Assembly (NCBI GenBank): GCA_963850765.1 | Contig: CAWKMN010000010.1 | Span: forward strand, 62,001-126,000 | DNA length: 64,000 nt | Reading direction: 5' to 3' | Source: CAWKMN01 sp963850765 | GTDB taxonomy: Bacteria; Chloroflexota; Anaerolineae; Aggregatilineales; Aggregatilineaceae | Shown: positions 49,557 through 58,967 of the stretch, piece by piece | Position numbering within the stretch: the first letter of the stretch is position 1 | Layout of the letters: each line of letters opens with the position of its first letter | Position numbers and translations under genes: made by a program | The notes under the pieces: generated by a model | Seen by the model: the letters and a program-made list of their open reading frames with translations, nothing else | The model's database searches: none | Told to the model about the DNA's origin: nothing

Positions 49557-49676
49557 TTACCCCTATCCCCCGCCCGATCTTTGGTCGGCACCCCCTTTCC
49601 CCGCAAGCAGAGAAAGGGGAAAAGCGGGCGCGTCAAGTCCCTCTCCGCGTGCGGGGAGGGATTTAGGGAGGGGTAA
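49557..49676 (+). repeat. Palindromic intergenic repeat, copy 1
   Basis: About 120 bp starting TTACCCCTATCCCCCGCC and ending GGATTTAGGGAGGGGTAA, with internal GATCTTTGGTCGGCACCCC. It is similar to copy 2 in the opposite orientation; the pair flanks the phosphoribosyltransferase/regulator genes. Confidence 0.8.
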
Positions 49677-49729
49677 GAAAGCGCGCCGGGAGAACACCTG
49701 TTGAAGTTCGGTTTGCTAAAGGAACGTCA

Positions 49730-50351
49730 TGTCCCAGACGCCCTACGACTACAGCACGCGCAAAGGCATTGGCCGATCGCGTGGGACGATTTTCATGGCC
49801 TGTGCAAAGGGCTGGTGCGCGCCACTGTCCGCTTCGCCCCGGAGATCATCCTGGCGGTAGGGCGCGGCGGGTTTTATCCCGGCACGCTCATGGCGCACAT
49901 GCTCCGCGTCGAGGTCTACCCGGTACGGCTGTCGCGCCGCGTCAACGACGTGGTGACGTATGACCACCCCCAGTGGCTCGTGCGCCCGCCCGATCAGGTC
50001 GGCGGCCGGCGCGTGCTGATCGTGGACGAGATTTCCAGCACCGGCGAAACGCTCGCTCTGGTCAGAGAAGAGACTCTGCGACTCGGTGCATTAGAAGCCC
50101 GCTGCGCCGTGCTCTATGCTCATACCTGGGGCACCGCCGTGCCGGACTATATCGGGTTGATCAGCGATGAACTGCTGCTCAATCCCTGGGATCGCGAAAT
50201 CTTTGCCAACGGCGAATTTGTGATGCACCCCGAATACGCATCGGCGCTGCAGCAGCAGGGCATCACGCCTGATCCCTCGTTTCTGATCGGCGCGGCGGAA
50301 GCAGCCATCGCCAAAGCGCCGCCGGACACTCCGCAGGAGGGTGCGCGATGA
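49730..50351 (+). CDS. Phosphoribosyltransferase family protein (one frame break)
   Basis: Starts MSQTPYDYSTRKGI, then a one-base loss near 49760 leads to PIAWDDFHGLCKGLVRATV. EIILAVGRGGFYPGTLMAHM is the type-I PRTase beta-hairpin region and GGRRVLIVDEISSTGETLAL is the PRPP-binding loop (VDEISSTGET). About 207 aa. The C-terminal part resembles xanthine/guanine PRTases (HTWGTAVPDYIGL; WDREIF). It overlaps the response regulator by 4 nt, an unexpected partner. Confidence 0.85.
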
Positions 50352-51034
50352 GCAACGATCTGATCCTGCTGGTGGACGATGAGCCGCACATCATCGAACT
50401 CGCCAGCCTGTATCTCAAACAAGACGGCTTCCGCGTCATCAGCGCGGGGGATGGCCTGACCGCGCTGGATCGCATCGATCAGGACGATCCGGCGCTGGTC
50501 GTGCTGGACCTGATGCTGCCGAAGCTGGACGGGTGGGAAGTCTGCAAGCGCATCCGCGCGGCGTCCGACCTGCCGATCCTCATGCTGACGGCGCGCGACG
50601 ACGACATCGACAAGATCGTGGGGCTGGAACTTGGCGCGGATGATTACCTCACGAAGCCGTTTAATCCTCGCGAGCTGGTGGCGCGCGTCAAGGCGATTTT
50701 GCGCCGCACCGAGCCGCGCCGCGTCGTGGAAGGCAGCGCGCCGCAGCGCGCCGGCAATCTCATCGTGGACGCGGCCCGGCGTGAAGCGCGAGTTGAGGGG
50801 CGCCTGGTCGATCTGCGCGCCAAGGAGTTTGATCTGCTGCTGGCGCTGATCGAGAATGAAGGGATCGTGCTCAGCCGCGAAAAACTGCTCGACATCGTCT
50901 GGGGTTTCGATTTTTACGGCCAGACCCGCACGGTCGATGTGCATGTCGCGCATCTGCGGAACAGGCTGGCCGGCTCCACCGCGGAGATCGAAACGGTGTG
51001 GGGCGTCGGCTATAAGCTGTCGGTCCCGGCGTAA
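50348..51034 (+). CDS. OmpR/PhoB-type response regulator
   Basis: 228 aa, intact. The receiver domain has LILLVDDEPHIIELASLYLK (acidic pocket), ALVVLDLMLPKLDGWEV with the phospho-acceptor Asp (about residue 52), Thr in ILMLTARDDD, and the conserved Lys in DDYLTKPFNP. The winged-helix output domain (about 135-225) has LRAKEFDLLLALIENEGIV, LLDIVWGFDFYGQTRTVDVH and VWGVGYKL. No histidine kinase is adjacent, so it is an orphan here. It is coupled to the phosphoribosyltransferase by ATGA. Confidence 0.95.
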   Translation: MSNDLILLVDDEPHIIELASLYLKQDGFRVISAGDGLTALDRIDQDDPALVVLDLMLPKLDGWEVCKRIRAASDLPILMLTARDDDIDKIVGLELGADDYLTKPFNPRELVARVKAILRRTEPRRVVEGSAPQRAGNLIVDAARREARVEGRLVDLRAKEFDLLLALIENEGIVLSREKLLDIVWGFDFYGQTRTVDVHVAHLRNRLAGSTAEIETVWGVGYKLSVPA

Positions 51035-51161
51035 CAACTCGCCATCGTGGTTCCGGTTTTAGAGACCATGTGAGAAGCCAGCGATGAAAAAAGTCCACTG
51101 AAGGGACTAGCCAGCAATCCCTTGAGCGGACTTCCCGGATTTTGGGATAGCCGCGCGGTTC

Positions 51162-51270
51162 TACCCCTCCCTAAATCCCTTCCCGCAGGCCGAGATAGAC
51201 TTAAGCTGCGCCCCTTATCCTCGCACGCGGAGAAAGGGGTGCCGACCGAAGATCGGACGGGAGATAGGGG
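51162..51270 (-). repeat. Palindromic intergenic repeat, copy 2
   Basis: Reverse-oriented relative of copy 1: starts TACCCCTCCCTAAATCCC and ends GAGATAGGGG, with GTGCCGACCGAAGATCGGAC inside. Confidence 0.8.
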
Positions 51271-51316
51271 CAGATCATTGGCGTTCATAAATCGTTTCGG
51301 CGGTGTCGCGAGCTTG

Positions 51317-52189
51317 CTACCGATTCCCGTGCGCGTCGTTCGCCAGGATGCGAGAGAGTTCGCGCATGGTCAGCCCGGTGCGCTCGTCGCGGAGCAGGGG
51401 CAGGCGGCTGCGCGTGCGGTGAAGCTGGTTGAGATCGATCTCCTGGACGAGCAGCGCCTCATCATAATACGGCCCATGGCAGATAAAATCGCCGTCCGGG
51501 TTGGCGACGGTGCTGCCGCCCCAGAAATTGAGCGTGTCCTCAAAGCCGACGCGGTTGCAGTGGGCGACGTAGATCGTAAACAGGCTGGCGTAAGCCCGAT
51601 TGACCAGTTCGACCCAGCGCGCACTGGTCAGTGCCTCGCCGTTATCCAGGCCGCGCCCCGGACTCGAACTGTGCATCAGCAGCACATCCGCGCCGTCGAG
51701 CCACAGCAGATAAGGTGGCGATGCGTGCCAGAAATCCTCGCAGATCAGCATGCCGACACGTCCAAAGCGGGTATCGAACGCCTGGACCGCGTCGCCCCAG
51801 GCGAAGTAGCGCCCCTCGTCAAACAGGGCGTAGGTGGGCAGATAGACCTTGCGGTGGACATGGATCACCTCGCCGCCGCTCAGATACGCCTGCGAGATAA
51901 AAAAGCGGTGGCGCGTATCCTCTTCCACAAAGCCCACCGTCAGATCCATATCATTCTCGCGGCTGGCGGCCAGCAGCCGGCCAAAGGTGGGATCGTCGGC
52001 GGTGGGATGCGCGGCCAGCTCGTAGACCATATCTTGCAGGTAGTAGCCGGTCAGCGAGAGTTCGGGGAACATCAGCAGGCGGACACCCTGCTTGGCCGCT
52101 TCCCGGATCTGTTCCAGGTGCTTCGCAAGGTTGGCGGGCACGTCGCCCAATTTGGGTTTGATCTGGGCCATGCCCAGGCGGATTTTCAT
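51317..52189 (-). CDS. Carbon-nitrogen hydrolase (nitrilase superfamily)
   Basis: 290 aa, intact. The Glu-Lys-Cys triad is visible: LLMFPELSLTGYYLQDM (Glu about 43), VIHVHRKVYLPTYALFDEG (Lys about 115) and VGMLICEDFWHASPP (Cys about 150). The sequence is closest to the amidase domain of NAD synthetases and related stand-alone amidohydrolases (QAFDTRFGRVGML; SSSPGRG). Substrate unknown. The long plus-strand open frame over this gene is a codon-bias shadow. Confidence 0.92.
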   Translation of the reverse strand: MKIRLGMAQIKPKLGDVPANLAKHLEQIREAAKQGVRLLMFPELSLTGYYLQDMVYELAAHPTADDPTFGRLLAASRENDMDLTVGFVEEDTRHRFFISQAYLSGGEVIHVHRKVYLPTYALFDEGRYFAWGDAVQAFDTRFGRVGMLICEDFWHASPPYLLWLDGADVLLMHSSSPGRGLDNGEALTSARWVELVNRAYASLFTIYVAHCNRVGFEDTLNFWGGSTVANPDGDFICHGPYYDEALLVQEIDLNQLHRTRSRLPLLRDERTGLTMRELSRILANDAHGNR

Positions 52190-52224
52190 GATCGGCGCTC
52201 CGTGGTCGCGGCCTCAGCCCAAGT

Positions 52225-52319
52225 TTCCCCTCCCTAAATCGCCTCCCCGCAAGTGGAGAGGGACCTGGTTCATAGCCGGGTTCCCCTCTCCACCCTGTGA
52301 GGAGGGGCAGGGGGAGGGG
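52225..52319. repeat. Palindromic intergenic repeat, copy 3
   Basis: Begins TTTCCCCTCCCTAAATCGCC and ends GCAGGGGGAGGGG. It shares the CCCCTCCCTAAATC end with copies 1 and 2 but has a different centre. Confidence 0.65.
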
Positions 52320-52385
52320 CTCATCATCAAAGCCGAGGTGAGACCAGTCCTGATTTTGTAGCCCGATTTTACCCCGTGTGCGCGC

Positions 52386-54824
52386 TTACTGGTAACGCAG
52401 AATGTCCGATACCGTCTTGCGCGCCGCGTTGACCGACGGCCACAGGCTCGCCAGTGCCGTGAGCAGCAGCATGCCGACGAGGCCTATCACTGCCGCCGAT
52501 ACCGGATAGCCGAGCTTGTATTCTTCGCCGAAGCCCAGCGCCTCTATCAGCCCGATGTTCAACAGGTAACTGAGCGGCAGGCCGATCAGCCACGCCAGCA
52601 TGCCGATCACCAGCCCTTCCGTCATGAACTGGCCCACGATGGTCAGGGCTCCCGCGCCGATGGAGCGCATCACGCCGATCTCTTTCTGGCGCTCGTAGAC
52701 GCTCATCGAGAGCGTGGTCAGCAGGCCGACCGCCCCTACCAGCGCGATCAGAAGCGCGGCGGCGTTGAACAACATCTGGAAGGTCCCCACTGCGTTGGAA
52801 ATCTGCTCTTTGCTCAACTCGATATTACCGTAGGTGGCGGCAATGCCGTTCGACATCAACACCTCGTTGATGTCTTCCGTCACGTCCTCCACGGCGGCGG
52901 CATCCGCGTCTTCGTCAGCCATCTGGAACATCCACGAGGGCGGGATGGGCTCTCCGTCCGGCGAGACAAAACCGGCCAGTTGTGCCAGGTCGCGCCAGTT
53001 AAACCAGATGCCGTCAAACGGGAAGGACGTGATACCGACGATGGTATAGTCGCCGCTGTTCCCACCCGCCGTGATATGGATGGAATCGCCCACGGATTTG
53101 TCGATCCAGTTGGTAATGGAGCGCGACACCACGACGCCGTTTGGATTCTCCTCCAGCGTTTCGCCGGCGACCATATTCAGGTCAAAGGCCCCGGTGGCCG
53201 GGTCGTATCCGTTGGCAAACAGCGCGGGCGGGCCAGAGGACGGATCGAACACCTTGTCGAATCCTTCCACCTCGACGGCGATACTCACGGCAGGACCTCG
53301 CGAAGAAAGGTTGTCAAACCCATCGAGCACCAGGGTCTGCGCCTCATCCAGCTTCTCGACATCCGCTGTTCCGACCACGAACTTAAATTCGTAGGCGTCA
53401 AAGAACTCGTTGACCACGGATGAGATGGAGGAGAAGACGGCAAAAACTCCCATGAACGCGCCCGCCGCCAGCGTCAGCGTGACGACAGTCAGCACGATCC
53501 GGCCCTTTTTGCGGATGACATTGCTGATACCCTGCCGCATCGTGATCGGCAGGGGCAGGCCGTTGACCAGCCGCGCCAGGAAACCCTGACCGTACGCACC
53601 AGAGATACCCAGATCGGTCAGCGCCTCGCGGATCGAGACGCGCGTGCCGTTAAAGACCGGCAGCAGCGACGCCAGGACCGGGATCGCCAGCCCGACGACC
53701 GCACCCAGTACGACCGCCCGGGTCGAAACGCCGAAGTCGTCCAGAATCATGTTGGCGGACTCGGCAAAACCCCTCGCCGCGAAAAATCCCATCGGGATCC
53801 CAAGCAGCACGCCCGGCACCACGCCGATCAACCCGTAGATCAGCGCCATGCCCGAATAGATCAGGAAGTTGTCGAGGCGGCTGGCCCCCACCGATTTCAT
53901 CACGCCGATCTGCTGCCGCTGCTCGGTCACAATGGCGGTCAGCACGTTAAAGACCAGGAAGCCAGACACGATCAGCGCCATCAGCCCCAGGATCGCCATC
54001 ACGTTGCCGGACGTCTCGAAGAACGTGATCAGGGCGTTCTTGGCCGGGTCCTCTTTGTACGAGAAAACCGGGATGTACGCGCCGCCGGACGCCAGCGTCT
54101 GGTCGAACTGGTCGGCGTGGATTTCGGCCTGCTGGTAGTTTGTAAAGCGCGCATAAAATGACGTATAGGCTTCGAAGCCGGTGATGTACCGCGCATCATC
54201 CAGCGCCGCGAAGAGCGTATTCTCCGGCAGAACAGGCGAAAAACTGCCGTAACCGTAGGGGAAAAATGCCGTCCCGACGATCGTCCACGTCTCTTCGGGA
54301 GCCGCGCCGCCATCCTCAGCCTGGCTCAGCACCCGCACCACGATCTGATCGTCGATGCTGAGATCGTATTCCTCCCCAAAACGCCGCTCGATCATGATCT
54401 CCTGGCTGCCCGGCTCTGGGAAACGTCCGTCCAGCAGCCGTATCGGCTCCAACTGGATCTGATCCAGCGGCTCGGAATAGCTGAAGACATTTGACGACTC
54501 GAACTTGTCGGCTCCGGGTTCTTTCCAAAAGATCGGGTAGACCATCTGGCCCTCGACCACCGACACATCGGGCAGCGCCCGCAGATCGGCCAGGGTCTTT
54601 TCATTATCGGGCTGCACACCGGGCGGGACGTTAAGATAGCTGCGGATCATCGCCAGCTTGTCTACGTCCAGATCCTTCTTCAACTGACGGATGGTGAGAT
54701 CGCCCATGGAAAACAGTGTGACGGTGCCGAATACACCGATGAAGATGCTGAGCGCGACCAGGGCAGTGCGCGCCTTGCGTGACCAGATGTCTCGGAGAAT
54801 CTTACGGCCTCTTGTTCTGATCAT
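52386..54824 (-). CDS. FtsX-like ABC transporter permease (MacB type)
   Basis: 812 aa, intact. The N-terminal cytoplasmic start and TM1 (TALVALSIFIGVFGTVTLFS) precede a MacB-type periplasmic domain (DVSVVEGQMVYPIFWKEPG; EIMIERRFGEEYDLSIDD). The first FtsX domain is at about 275-395 (ILGLMALIVSGFLVFNVLTA; QQIGVMKSVGASRLDNFL). A second extracellular domain is followed by a second FtsX domain at about 690-805 (QKEIGVMRSIGAGALTIVG). The ATPase subunit is not adjacent. Likely role: lipoprotein or envelope substrate export, or mechanotransmission. Confidence 0.92.
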   Translation of the reverse strand: MIRTRGRKILRDIWSRKARTALVALSIFIGVFGTVTLFSMGDLTIRQLKKDLDVDKLAMIRSYLNVPPGVQPDNEKTLADLRALPDVSVVEGQMVYPIFWKEPGADKFESSNVFSYSEPLDQIQLEPIRLLDGRFPEPGSQEIMIERRFGEEYDLSIDDQIVVRVLSQAEDGGAAPEETWTIVGTAFFPYGYGSFSPVLPENTLFAALDDARYITGFEAYTSFYARFTNYQQAEIHADQFDQTLASGGAYIPVFSYKEDPAKNALITFFETSGNVMAILGLMALIVSGFLVFNVLTAIVTEQRQQIGVMKSVGASRLDNFLIYSGMALIYGLIGVVPGVLLGIPMGFFAARGFAESANMILDDFGVSTRAVVLGAVVGLAIPVLASLLPVFNGTRVSIREALTDLGISGAYGQGFLARLVNGLPLPITMRQGISNVIRKKGRIVLTVVTLTLAAGAFMGVFAVFSSISSVVNEFFDAYEFKFVVGTADVEKLDEAQTLVLDGFDNLSSRGPAVSIAVEVEGFDKVFDPSSGPPALFANGYDPATGAFDLNMVAGETLEENPNGVVVSRSITNWIDKSVGDSIHITAGGNSGDYTIVGITSFPFDGIWFNWRDLAQLAGFVSPDGEPIPPSWMFQMADEDADAAAVEDVTEDINEVLMSNGIAATYGNIELSKEQISNAVGTFQMLFNAAALLIALVGAVGLLTTLSMSVYERQKEIGVMRSIGAGALTIVGQFMTEGLVIGMLAWLIGLPLSYLLNIGLIEALGFGEEYKLGYPVSAAVIGLVGMLLLTALASLWPSVNAARKTVSDILRYQ

Positions 54825-54894
54825 GGTTTGACCCCCATAGCTTAACCAACGGGCGAAGATTCAATACGCGTGGACGATGCTATAGTTGTAGAAT

Positions 54895-55695
54895 TTACCG
54901 TAATTTCCGGCTCGAGGCCAGCGCGGCGCGGCGATCGAGCAGCCAGAGTGTCCCGCCGGAGACGGCGCACACCAGGAACAGCGCCAGATCAAAGACCTGA
55001 TCGGCCCGGCGCTCCGCGATGATCTGCGCAGGATCCGCGCGAAAGAAGCCGATCAGTGCCAGCCCCAGACCGGCCAGCGCCCCGATGATCCACAGCCGCA
55101 GACCCGGCAGCCAGCCGAGCGAGGTCAGCGCCAGCGCCAGCGCGAACAGCACGCCGCCCAGCAGCATCCCCCCGGCCTGAACATCCAGGCGCGGCGCGAA
55201 CAACCCATAGACGTCCGGCAGTTCTTCGACCAGCCAGCCGGGCCAATCCGCCAGCGTTTGCACCTCGTAACCGTATCCGCAGCCCGCGCTGCGACAGCCG
55301 CGCCACGCTGCGATCATCACCAGCGGCCCGGCCAGCGCCGCCGCATCCGTCCACGGGCGCAGCGGCACCCCCCGCAGCCGTGCCATCAGCACCGCCGCCG
55401 GGATCCCGGCCAGCAGCGCGCCGTGCCATGCCATCCCGCCCAGCCAGAGCTGATCGATCTCGCCGGTGCGCTCCGCGAAGTAGCCCCATTCCAGCACGAT
55501 ATGCAGCGCCCGCGCCCCGATCACGCCGGCGATCACCGCCGCGATCCCGACATCCAGCCAGCGCAGGGCCGCGTGTGGATCGGTGCGGTAGGCTTGCCAT
55601 GCGATCACCGCCAGACCCAACAGGATCCCACCTACCAGCCAGGCGGTATACGCGCGAAGCTGGATCGAGCCGATTTCGAGCACAACTGGATTCAT
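54895..55695 (-). CDS. lgt: Prolipoprotein diacylglyceryl transferase (Lgt-like)
   Basis: 266 aa with about seven membrane segments. IQLRAYTAWLVGGILLG, GARALHIVLEWGYFAER, the catalytic-His region LWLGGMAWHGALLAG, AWRGCRSAGCGYGYEV and LALIGFFRADPAQ occupy the Lgt positions. The HGG motif is HGA here, so it is a slightly divergent member. It transfers diacylglycerol to lipobox cysteines, which fits the lipoproteins in this window. Confidence 0.8.
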   Translation of the reverse strand: MNPVVLEIGSIQLRAYTAWLVGGILLGLAVIAWQAYRTDPHAALRWLDVGIAAVIAGVIGARALHIVLEWGYFAERTGEIDQLWLGGMAWHGALLAGIPAAVLMARLRGVPLRPWTDAAALAGPLVMIAAWRGCRSAGCGYGYEVQTLADWPGWLVEELPDVYGLFAPRLDVQAGGMLLGGVLFALALALTSLGWLPGLRLWIIGALAGLGLALIGFFRADPAQIIAERRADQVFDLALFLVCAVSGGTLWLLDRRAALASSRKLR

Positions 55696-55830
55696 AGTTT
55701 TCCGTATTGATCAGTATCCGTGTGCCAAACATTAAAACGAGCGGGGCCGGCTGTCAACTTTTGCAGCGGGCTGAGCGGCAAATGTCGGCGGGATGTCAGC
55801 CCAAAATCAGCCGGTTTGCTTCTGCCCTGG

Positions 55831-55836
55831 TATAAT
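55831..55836 (+). promoter_or_regulatory. Possible -10 box upstream of the SPFH gene
   Basis: A TATAAT lies about 116 nt upstream of the SPFH gene start, in an intergenic region between divergent genes. No good -35 is seen at 17 nt spacing. Confidence 0.35.
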
Positions 55837-55951
55837 GGTTGGTGGAAATTTAACCGGCTGCTAACTCAGGGCGGTATTGATACCCGTCCTTACTATCCCC
55901 ATAGAGCGCGCAGGTGAGCCGCGCATACAGAAAGTCAAGGAGAAGAAGATC

Positions 55952-56987
55952 ATGATTGGACTATTCTTAAGTCTGCTGGCGATTGCTGGCCTGGCGATTG
56001 CGGGTTTTGGCGTATTTCTGATCACACAGGCCGTTTCGCGCCGCGACCCGGTCCGTTCGGGTGTGATGCTGACGGCGGTCGGTCTGGTCATCGCCGTGAT
56101 TTTCTTTATTATGAGTGCCGGGATTGTCGAGATCCAGGCGAATGAAGTGGGTGTCGTTTTTAACACCCTGAGCGGCGACTTGGCCGAAACACCCATGGGG
56201 CCGGGCCTGCACATCATCATTCCGGGCGTCCAGGAAGTGACGATCTATTCGGTCGCGCAGCAGGAATACACCATGTCAGGCAAAGTCGGTGAAGGTGCCG
56301 TCCGGGATGAAGACGCTGTAGAAGCACTCACCCAGGACGGGCAGCAGATCCGGCTGGATGTCACGATCATCTACCGTATCAGCCCCTCGAAAGCCAATGA
56401 GATACACGTCAAGTGGGAGAACCGCTACCAAAATGGGCTGGTTCGCCCCACGGTGCGCAGTGTGGCGCGCGAAGTTGTGGGGCAGTTTGATGTCCAGGAG
56501 ATTTACAGCGAACAGCGCACCGAACTCGGCGTCGAGATCGAAGAGCAGACGCGCCAGGGCCTCGCACGCGACGGTCTGGAAGTGATTGACGTGCTGATTC
56601 GCAATATCGTGTTCTCGGAAGAATATGTGAACTCGATCGAGCAGAAGCAGGTCGCGCAGCAGGAAGCGCTCGAAGCGCAGTTCCGCGTGGAAGAACGCCG
56701 CCAGGAAGCCGAGCAGGCCCGCGAGCAGGCGCGCGGTGAAGCCGACTCCGTTTCGTATTCGCGCCGAGGGTGAAGCCGAAGCCCTGCGTCTGATCAACGA
56801 GCAGCTCAGCGGAAATCCCGCCCTGCTGCAATGGCGCTATATCGAGAATCTGGCCGACAATATTCAGATCATCCTGATCCCGTCCAACAGCCCTTACCTG
56901 TTTGACATGCAATCGATGGTCGATCAGGCGGGCGGGACCGTTGTCGCGCCGGCACCTGCGACCGAAGAACCGACCGAGGGGGATTAA
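55952..56987 (+). CDS. SPFH/Band 7 (prohibitin-like) membrane protein, one frame break
   Basis: Start ATG 55952 with AAGGAG upstream. Two N-terminal membrane helices (FLSLLAIAGLAIAGFGVFLI; MLTAVGLVIAVIFFIMSAGI) precede the SPFH core: VEIQANEVGVVFNTLSGDL, GPGLHIIIPGVQEVTIYSVA, QIRLDVTIIYRISPSKANEI and RQGLARDGLEVIDVLIRNIV. An Arg/Glu/Gln-rich coiled coil (AQFRVEERRQEAEQAREQ) follows. The frame breaks at about 56755 and continues RAEGEAEALRLINEQLSGNP to an acidic end (EEPTEGD). About 344 aa. It probably scaffolds membrane microdomains or proteases. Confidence 0.88.
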
Positions 56988-56991
56988 CCGA

Positions 56992-57133
56992 GCCTCATCC
57001 CCAGCGGGACAAAACGCCCCTCACCCGGCGAGCAAGCTCGCATCCCTCGCCCCGGCCCAGCCAGGGCGAGGGAAAAAGCCGGTACCGCTCTCCCCCTCTC
57101 TAGCTCGGCTGGAGAGGGGGCTGGGGGTGAGGC
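56992..57133. repeat. Palindromic intergenic repeat, copy 4
   Basis: Starts GCCTCATCCCCAG and ends CTGGGGGTGAGGC, which are inverted repeats. Inside are two smaller palindromes (GGCGAGCAAGCTCGC; CCCTCTCTAGCTCGGCTGGA). Confidence 0.8.
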
Positions 57134-57203
57134 TAACACCGCTTGCCCCGATCCGCCCCATGTTGCGACAATCTCCGCACAGTCATGTGGCGGAGATTCA
57201 CCG

Positions 57204-58481
57204 ATGAAAACGCACAACACCCTGGTAGGATTCGCCCTGATCGCGCTGCTGGCAACGGCACTGCTGGCCGCGCCACTCGTTCCCGCCCCTTCTTACGCCC
57301 AGGCCGACGCCGGACAGATCGCCATCACAGGGCACGACGGCAATATTCATCTTTATGACGTGGCCAGCGAGACGGACGCGCTCGTGACCGATGACGCCAT
57401 CAGCGGCATCAAGCTGTATAGCTGGCCGACATGGTCCAATGATGGGCAGTTGGCCTATTTCGGCACCAGCCTGTCGGATACCCCGCCCTATCGCTTCGCG
57501 ATCTTCGTGCGGTCGGCGGCGGGCGACGATCCGGTGACGGTCTTCACCGCGCCGGATGAGGCTTTCACGTATGCCTACTGGTCCCCCGGCGACTGCCCGG
57601 ACGGCAACTGCCGCGATCTGGCCGTGCTGTATACGAGTGCAAACGGCCGACTGGCGGTGCGGCGCGTGCGCTCGACCGGCGGCGGGGCCGAGTTCACGGT
57701 CGAGGATCTGGCCCAGGGCGGGCCGTTTTATTGGGACTGGTCCCCGGACGGCCAATCGATGTTCTGGGCGCGCTTCAGCAGCGAATTAGCCATTTACGAT
57801 GTCGCTTCGGCCAGCGTCGTGCAGGAGTTCACCGAGCGGCAGGGCTTGCAGCGCGCGGTGGACTGGTCGCCGGTCGATAACCGGCTGCTCTCCGCGGTGC
57901 GCAGTGGTGGCCGCTCCGATCTCGTGATCTTCGACGGCGATACGCGGCAGGTCCTCGCGTCCGGCGTGGATGGCATCCTCTCGTTTGAATGGTCGCCGGA
58001 TGGCTCGCAGGTCGCCTATGCCGATAACGATGGGGGCGGCTTGCATCTGGCCAACGCCGCGACTGCCCAGGAGATCGCGCTGGTATCGGATGACGTCGTG
58101 TCTTTCTTCTGGTCGCCGGATGGCGCGCGCATCGCCTATATCACCCTCCGCGTCGAACGCGACGATGTGAACCTCAAGCCGGCTCCGGGATCGGTCAAGC
58201 AAGAGGGCCGGCCGATCGCGCGCTGGCACGTCTACGACGTCGGTGCAGGGACGAGCACGCCGCTGGCCGCGTTTATCCCGAGCCGCGATATGCTCTATTA
58301 TCTGCAATTCTATGACCAGTTCGCCCGCAGCCACCGGCTGTGGTCGCCGGACAGCCGCTATCTGGTCTACGGGGAAACGACGCGCGACGGGCAGATGCTG
58401 GTCTCTCTGCTCGATACGCGCACCGAGGGCAGCACGCCGGTCACGCTGATGGAGGGCACGTTCGGGGTTTTTAGCTGGTAG
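57204..58481 (+). CDS. Secreted TolB/PD40-type beta-propeller protein
   Basis: 425 aa, intact, with GGAG upstream. The signal peptide TLVGFALIALLATALLAAP ends ASY-A-type near residue 32. Propeller blades show repeated WSPDG-type turns: WPTWSNDGQLAYFG, YWDWSPDGQSMFWAR, FEWSPDGSQVAYADN, FFWSPDGARIAYITL and LWSPDSRYLVYGE. It has no enzymatic motif and is probably a periplasmic or extracellular scaffold or binding protein. Confidence 0.85.
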   Translation: MKTHNTLVGFALIALLATALLAAPLVPAPSYAQADAGQIAITGHDGNIHLYDVASETDALVTDDAISGIKLYSWPTWSNDGQLAYFGTSLSDTPPYRFAIFVRSAAGDDPVTVFTAPDEAFTYAYWSPGDCPDGNCRDLAVLYTSANGRLAVRRVRSTGGGAEFTVEDLAQGGPFYWDWSPDGQSMFWARFSSELAIYDVASASVVQEFTERQGLQRAVDWSPVDNRLLSAVRSGGRSDLVIFDGDTRQVLASGVDGILSFEWSPDGSQVAYADNDGGGLHLANAATAQEIALVSDDVVSFFWSPDGARIAYITLRVERDDVNLKPAPGSVKQEGRPIARWHVYDVGAGTSTPLAAFIPSRDMLYYLQFYDQFARSHRLWSPDSRYLVYGETTRDGQMLVSLLDTRTEGSTPVTLMEGTFGVFSW

Positions 58482-58490
58482 GGTATTTGA

Positions 58491-58967
58491 ATGGTTCACA
58501 CTGAGGAGGCAAAAAATATCCGCATCATGCCCACGATAGTATGGGTTGTGATTTTCGGGCTGGTTGGCGGGGTGGCTGTTGGGCTGCAAGGGCCGATGTC
58601 CAGCCTGCTCACCGAGCGCGTGGGGCTTATGGAGAGTATCTTCATCGTCCATATCGGCGGCGCGCTGATGATCGGCCTGCCGCTGCTGCTGCGCGGCGGC
58701 GGAAGTCTGGACGAATGGCGCAGCGTGCCGTGGTATGCACTGCTGGCCGGCGGCTTTGGGCTGGTGATCATCGCGGCGGTCAGCTTTACGATCCCACGAA
58801 TCGGCGTCGCGGCGACGGTGACGCTCGTCGTGGCGGGGCAGTTGGTCGTGTCCTCGCTGCTCGATCACTTTGGGCTGCTGGGCGCACACGTGCGCCATCT
58901 CGATCTGCCGCGCGTGGTCGGGCTGGTGCTGCTGTTCGCGGGGGTGTGGCTCATCGTGCGGGAGTGA
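58491..58967 (+). CDS. DMT-type small membrane protein (YdcZ/DUF606-like)
   Basis: 158 aa, five hydrophobic segments: IVWVVIFGLVGGVAVGLQGP, SIFIVHIGGALMIGLPLLL, WYALLAGGFGLVIIAAVSF, GVAATVTLVVAGQLVVSSLL and VVGLVLLFAGVWLIVRE. This is the half-length YdcZ/DUF606 layout of the drug/metabolite transporter superfamily. Its end overlaps the convergent mannosyltransferase-like gene. Confidence 0.82.
   Translation: MVHTEEAKNIRIMPTIVWVVIFGLVGGVAVGLQGPMSSLLTERVGLMESIFIVHIGGALMIGLPLLLRGGGSLDEWRSVPWYALLAGGFGLVIIAAVSFTIPRIGVAATVTLVVAGQLVVSSLLDHFGLLGAHVRHLDLPRVVGLVLLFAGVWLIVRE

Noticed and set aside
51122..52237. 371-codon plus-strand open frame over the nitrilase
   Set aside because: The minus-strand frame has the full Glu-Lys-Cys nitrilase motifs; the plus frame is a codon-bias shadow.
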